Shown piece by piece: positions 61,053-64,000 of a stretch of 64,000 bases of DNA. The notes below the pieces were generated by a model, which was not told the origin of the DNA, made no database searches, and saw nothing but the letters and a program-made list of their open reading frames with translations. The DNA comes from Anaerolineaceae bacterium UBA4775 (GTDB taxonomy: Bacteria > Chloroflexota > Anaerolineae > Anaerolineales > Anaerolineaceae), in contig DHHJ01000011.1 of assembly GCA_002403205.1 (NCBI GenBank), forward strand, positions 1 through 64,000, in the 5' to 3' direction. Made by a program: the position numbers and the translations under genes. Within the stretch, counting starts at the first letter, position 1; every line of letters starts with the position of its first letter.

Positions 61053-61703
61053 ATGACCCAAGTGCTGCAAACCCTCCAGGTGACTTTTTTCGCCCTTTCC
61101 ACCCTCACTCTGCTGGTGATCGGGATAGTTATCCTTCGGCGCGCGGTGAGCATCGTCGACCGACGCTGGTTCCTGGCGGTCCTCATCCCGCTTTTGCTGG
61201 CCAATACCCTTTCAATCATGTCTGAGAACGGGCAGTTGCACCTGGATTGGCGTACCTGGCTGATCCTGGCGGCCGATGTGATCTTGATCATTGGTGCCAT
61301 CTGGCTCTCGCGCGGCTTCCAGGTCTATGGGCTCGACTCACAACAGGTTGAGCAGATCCTGGCGGATTCTCTCCACGCCCAGGGGTTCTCGGTGAGTGCC
61401 CGTAGTGCTGAAAAGCAAGACCTGTGGGGCAGGACAAAAAATGCCCGTCTACTGACCGCAGTGAAAGCCGAACGGACCCATCTTTTTTGGGTCACCTCGC
61501 TCTTCAACGAGGTGCTTGTACGGCCTGAACGATCACCCGATGCTAACTTGTTCAGGCGGGTGCTGCCCGCCCTGCATGCAGAACCGGTGCCTTACGATTT
61601 CAAAGCGCATGCCGTGGGCGTGCTGTACATCATCCTGGCCCTCGTTTTTGCTCTTCTGAGCTGGATTTTCTTCTTTGAACCGCGCTTCATCCTGATTGAA
61701 TAA
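61053..61703 (+). CDS. Membrane protein of unknown function
   Basis: A 216-residue protein with three N-terminal spans (about 7-28, 38-55, 67-85: LLVIGIVILRRAVSIV, FLAVLIPLLLANTL, WLILAADVILIIGAIWL), a soluble middle of about 90 residues (QQVEQILADSLHAQGF) and one C-terminal span (LYIILALVFALLSWIFFF). I do not recognise the family. ATG 61053 or the one before it both fit. Confidence 0.65.
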   Translation: MTQVLQTLQVTFFALSTLTLLVIGIVILRRAVSIVDRRWFLAVLIPLLLANTLSIMSENGQLHLDWRTWLILAADVILIIGAIWLSRGFQVYGLDSQQVEQILADSLHAQGFSVSARSAEKQDLWGRTKNARLLTAVKAERTHLFWVTSLFNEVLVRPERSPDANLFRRVLPALHAEPVPYDFKAHAVGVLYIILALVFALLSWIFFFEPRFILIE

Positions 61704-61730
61704 ATCTGTAGTTCATTATTGGAGGTTGAG

Positions 61731-62975
61731 GTGGACAACCGGCAGCAACATACCAGCAAGTTTCGTGAATTGCCCCGCAACGTGTGGGCAGTCAGCCTGA
61801 CCAGCTTTTTAATGGACATCTCCAGTGAAATGGTCATCAACATCCTCCCGTTGTTCTTGTTTAACATCTTGGGCATACGTACCAGCGTCATCGGCGTGAT
61901 TGAGGGTGTTGCTGAGGCCACAGCCAGTGTGCTCAAAGTGTTCTCCGGATGGCTTTCGGATAAATTACGCAGCCGCAAATGGATCGCGGTGGCGGGGTAC
62001 AGCCTGTCAGCACTTGCTAAACCCTTTTTCTATTTTGCCAACACCTGGGGCATGGTGGCGGGGGTGCGCTGGGCAGACCGGGTGGGGAAGGGCGTGCGCA
62101 CCGCCCCACGGGACGCCTTGGTGGCAGATTCGATCAAACCTTCCCAACGCGGGCTTGCCTTTGGTTTCCATCGTGCTGCCGACACCGGCGGCGCCATGGT
62201 CGGCTTACTGATCGCCGCGCTGGTGGTGTGGCTGACCCAATCCACGACCCTGCAATTGGGCGAAAACACCTTCAGGACCGTTGTGCTGATCAGCCTGGTG
62301 CCCGCTTTCCTGGCGGTGATCAGCCTGGCAGTCATCGCCAGGGACGTCAAGACCGCAGCGGATCCAGAAGCCCCCAAGATCACCTTCAAAAGCATGGGGA
62401 AACCGTTCTTGATCTTCCTGCTGATCGTGGGGCTGTTTGACCTGGGTAACTCCTCCGATGCCTTCCTGGTGCTGCGAGCCCAGGAGCGGGGCGTGAGCGT
62501 GCTGGGCATCCTGCTGATGCTGGCCGCCTTCAATCTGATCTACGCAGTGGTCTCAACCCCGGCAGGGGCCCTCTCAGACCGGGTGGGGCGCCGGCGGGTG
62601 ATCATCGGCGGCTGGGTGGTGTACGGTCTGATCTACCTTGGCTTTGCGCTGGCCCAACAGCCCTGGCATGTGTGGGTGCTGTATTGCGCTTATGGCCTCT
62701 ATTACGGGTTGGCCTATGGCACCGCCAAGGCCATGGTGGCCGACCTGGTCAGCCCTGATATGCGCGGTACCGCCTACGGCACCTACAACGCCGTTTTAGG
62801 GATCATTGACCTGCCCGCCTCGCTGATCGCGGGGGCGCTCTGGCAGGGCGTCGGCGGATGGGCTGGATTTGGCCCCTCGGCACCCTTCCTGTTTGGGGGC
62901 AGCCTGGCGCTCCTGGCCGCCATCGCGCTCGCCCTGTGGCGACCCAACCCACAGCAGATGCCCGGCATGTCTTAA
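61731..62975 (+). CDS. Major facilitator superfamily transporter
   Basis: A 414-residue MFS carrier with 12 predicted spans. The start RNVWAVSLTSFLMDISSEMV, the loop GWLSDKLRSRKW and WADRVGKGVRTAPRDALVAD mark a recognisable MFS subgroup seen in many bacteria with unassigned substrates. GTG 61731 with GGAGG at 61721-61725 is the likely start; a TTG four codons earlier sits inside that site. Confidence 0.88.
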   Translation: MDNRQQHTSKFRELPRNVWAVSLTSFLMDISSEMVINILPLFLFNILGIRTSVIGVIEGVAEATASVLKVFSGWLSDKLRSRKWIAVAGYSLSALAKPFFYFANTWGMVAGVRWADRVGKGVRTAPRDALVADSIKPSQRGLAFGFHRAADTGGAMVGLLIAALVVWLTQSTTLQLGENTFRTVVLISLVPAFLAVISLAVIARDVKTAADPEAPKITFKSMGKPFLIFLLIVGLFDLGNSSDAFLVLRAQERGVSVLGILLMLAAFNLIYAVVSTPAGALSDRVGRRRVIIGGWVVYGLIYLGFALAQQPWHVWVLYCAYGLYYGLAYGTAKAMVADLVSPDMRGTAYGTYNAVLGIIDLPASLIAGALWQGVGGWAGFGPSAPFLFGGSLALLAAIALALWRPNPQQMPGMS

Positions 62976-63102
62976 ATTGATCATCGATGACTTTAGGAGT
63001 GACTTCTGAACCCGCTAAATAAATGCGCTGTTCGATCCACTCACCACGCACCACTAAAGTATAATCACCTAAACCATCAAATGTTTACCAGGAATGTGAA
63101 TT

Positions 63103-63912
63103 ATGAGCCTCACTTTTCCCATTCAGGACCAGGTGGCTGTCGTCACAGGCGGGGCGGGCATGCTGGGATCGCACATGTGCCGGGCACTGGCCAGGGCTGG
63201 CGCCAAACTCGCTGTGCTTGATATCCGCCCCCAAGCTGCACAAACCCTGGTGAATGAACTCGACCACGACGCGCTTGCCCTCCCTGGCGATGTGGGAGAC
63301 CCAGCCAGCCTTGAACAAGCCGCTCAGCAGGTGATCGGCACCTTTGGCAGGGTGGATATTCTCATCAACGCGGCGGGCGGTAACCACCCACAAGCCTCCA
63401 CCAGCGCGGATCAGTCTTTTTTCGATCTGCCCCCCGAGGCACTGCGCTGGGTGTTTGAGCTGAACCTGCTGGGTACAGTGCTGCCCTCCCAGGTCTTTGG
63501 CAGAGCAATGGCAGGGCAGAAGCACGGCGTCATCATCAACATCTCCTCGATGAACGCTTACCGTCCCCTAACGCGCATCCCGGCCTACTCGGCTGCCAAA
63601 GCAGCGGTAAGCAACTTCACCCAATGGCTGGCCGTTCATATGGCGCTGGAATACAGCCCGCACATCCGCGTCAACGCCATCGCTCCGGGCTTTTTCCTGA
63701 CCGAACAGAACCGCTACCTGCTGACTGATCCCGAAACCGGAAATCTGACCCCGCGCGGCCAGTCCATTCTCAGTCACACCCCCATGGGCCGCTTCGGCCT
63801 GCCGGAAGACCTGGTCGGGACGTTGCTGTGGCTTGTCTCCCCCGCATCAGCGTTCGTGACGGGGATCGTTGTCCCGGTGGATGGCGGTTTCTCAGCCTTC
63901 AGCGGCGTCTAA
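63103..63912 (+). CDS. SDR oxidoreductase, D-mannonate/fructuronate-type
   Basis: A 269-residue classical short-chain dehydrogenase. NAD motif VTGGAGMLGSHM (15-26), NAAGGNHP, catalytic Ser in ISSMNAYRPL and YSAAK. Inserted segments (FFLTEQNRYLLTDPETGNLT) resemble SDR-type D-mannonate oxidoreductases of hexuronate catabolism. Substrate assignment is moderate. Confidence 0.85.
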   Translation: MSLTFPIQDQVAVVTGGAGMLGSHMCRALARAGAKLAVLDIRPQAAQTLVNELDHDALALPGDVGDPASLEQAAQQVIGTFGRVDILINAAGGNHPQASTSADQSFFDLPPEALRWVFELNLLGTVLPSQVFGRAMAGQKHGVIINISSMNAYRPLTRIPAYSAAKAAVSNFTQWLAVHMALEYSPHIRVNAIAPGFFLTEQNRYLLTDPETGNLTPRGQSILSHTPMGRFGLPEDLVGTLLWLVSPASAFVTGIVVPVDGGFSAFSGV

Positions 63913-63927
63913 GATAGGCGAAGGCCC

Positions 63928-64000
63928 ATGCTTGCGTATCAACAATCCGCACCCCCTGGCGATTGGCTCACAAATGAAGACATTTTCACCGCGCTCTTAG
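63928..64000 (+). CDS. Start of a gene cut by the window edge
   Basis: An open frame from ATG 63928 (MLAYQQSAPPGDWLTNEDIF) runs off the end, 15 bases after the SDR stop, so it is probably in the same operon. Only 24 codons are visible; product unrecognised. Confidence 0.5.
   Translation, partial: MLAYQQSAPPGDWLTNEDIFTALL

Overview
The window looks like a chromosomal segment of a moderately GC-rich bacterium, most likely an Anaerolineae-type member of the Chloroflexota. This is an inference from the overall gene complement: surface lipoproteins with an LAC-type lipobox, a baeRF-type release-factor-like protein, an orphan hydrogenase-4/complex-I-like membrane module, a fermentative purine/carbamoyl-phosphate cluster and a SelB factor. 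There is no 16S gene to prove it. Most genes are on the minus strand between 7.9 and 41 kb and on the plus strand around the edges.

Layout. 0.5-9 kb: HtrA-like protease, baeRF protein, esterase, PhzF isomerase and an L,D-transpeptidase, mixed with three decayed genes. 9-20 kb: M32 carboxypeptidase, a hydroxyacid dehydrogenase, a coiled-coil protein with SelB, and three membrane subunits resembling HyfB/E/F. 18.7-33 kb: a nucleobase-catabolism and carbamoyl-phosphate region with dihydropyrimidinase, two PLP enzymes, carbamate kinase, a YgeW-like and a PyrB-like carbamoyltransferase, a GntR regulator, 8-oxoguanine deaminase, and a DHOD-like/PyrK-like pair. Repeated TTGTCAGACAA-type palindromes lie in front of its genes and are probable GntR operators. 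33-41 kb: ProS, bactofilin, and a thiamine-dependent E1 alpha/beta pair next to a protein that joins a lipoyl domain and a subunit-binding-like domain to a NeuD/PglD-type acyltransferase; then Mpg, an epimerase and a GDPD. 41-45.5 kb: aldolase, FprA flavoprotein and GlnRS.

45.5-50 kb is the accessory hotspot. A dense array of 'TGTCATTGCGAGC' repeats (15 copies) abuts a CAT-anticodon tRNA gene. An AT-rich 2.4-kb island starts in that tRNA and ends at a second copy of its 3' part (18 bp exact, 22 of 24 overall). The island carries a three-helix membrane protein of the PycTM type, a class III nucleotide cyclase 4 nt downstream, and a divergent membrane protein. I read this as a Pycsar anti-phage system (cyclase plus cyclic-pyrimidine-gated membrane effector) integrated at a tRNA without its own integrase.

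50-64 kb returns to host-like sequence: PucC-family MFS, ferritin-like/VIT1 protein, a beta-helix lipoprotein with 23-residue repeats, glmS, thrC-thrB, a methyltransferase, an amphi-Trp protein, a GNAT, an MFS carrier and an SDR. The glmS gene is interrupted by an in-frame TAG at codon 537, with 59 well-conserved codons after it; a second, unrelated gene at 3.9-4.9 kb also has an in-frame TAG plus a frameshift.
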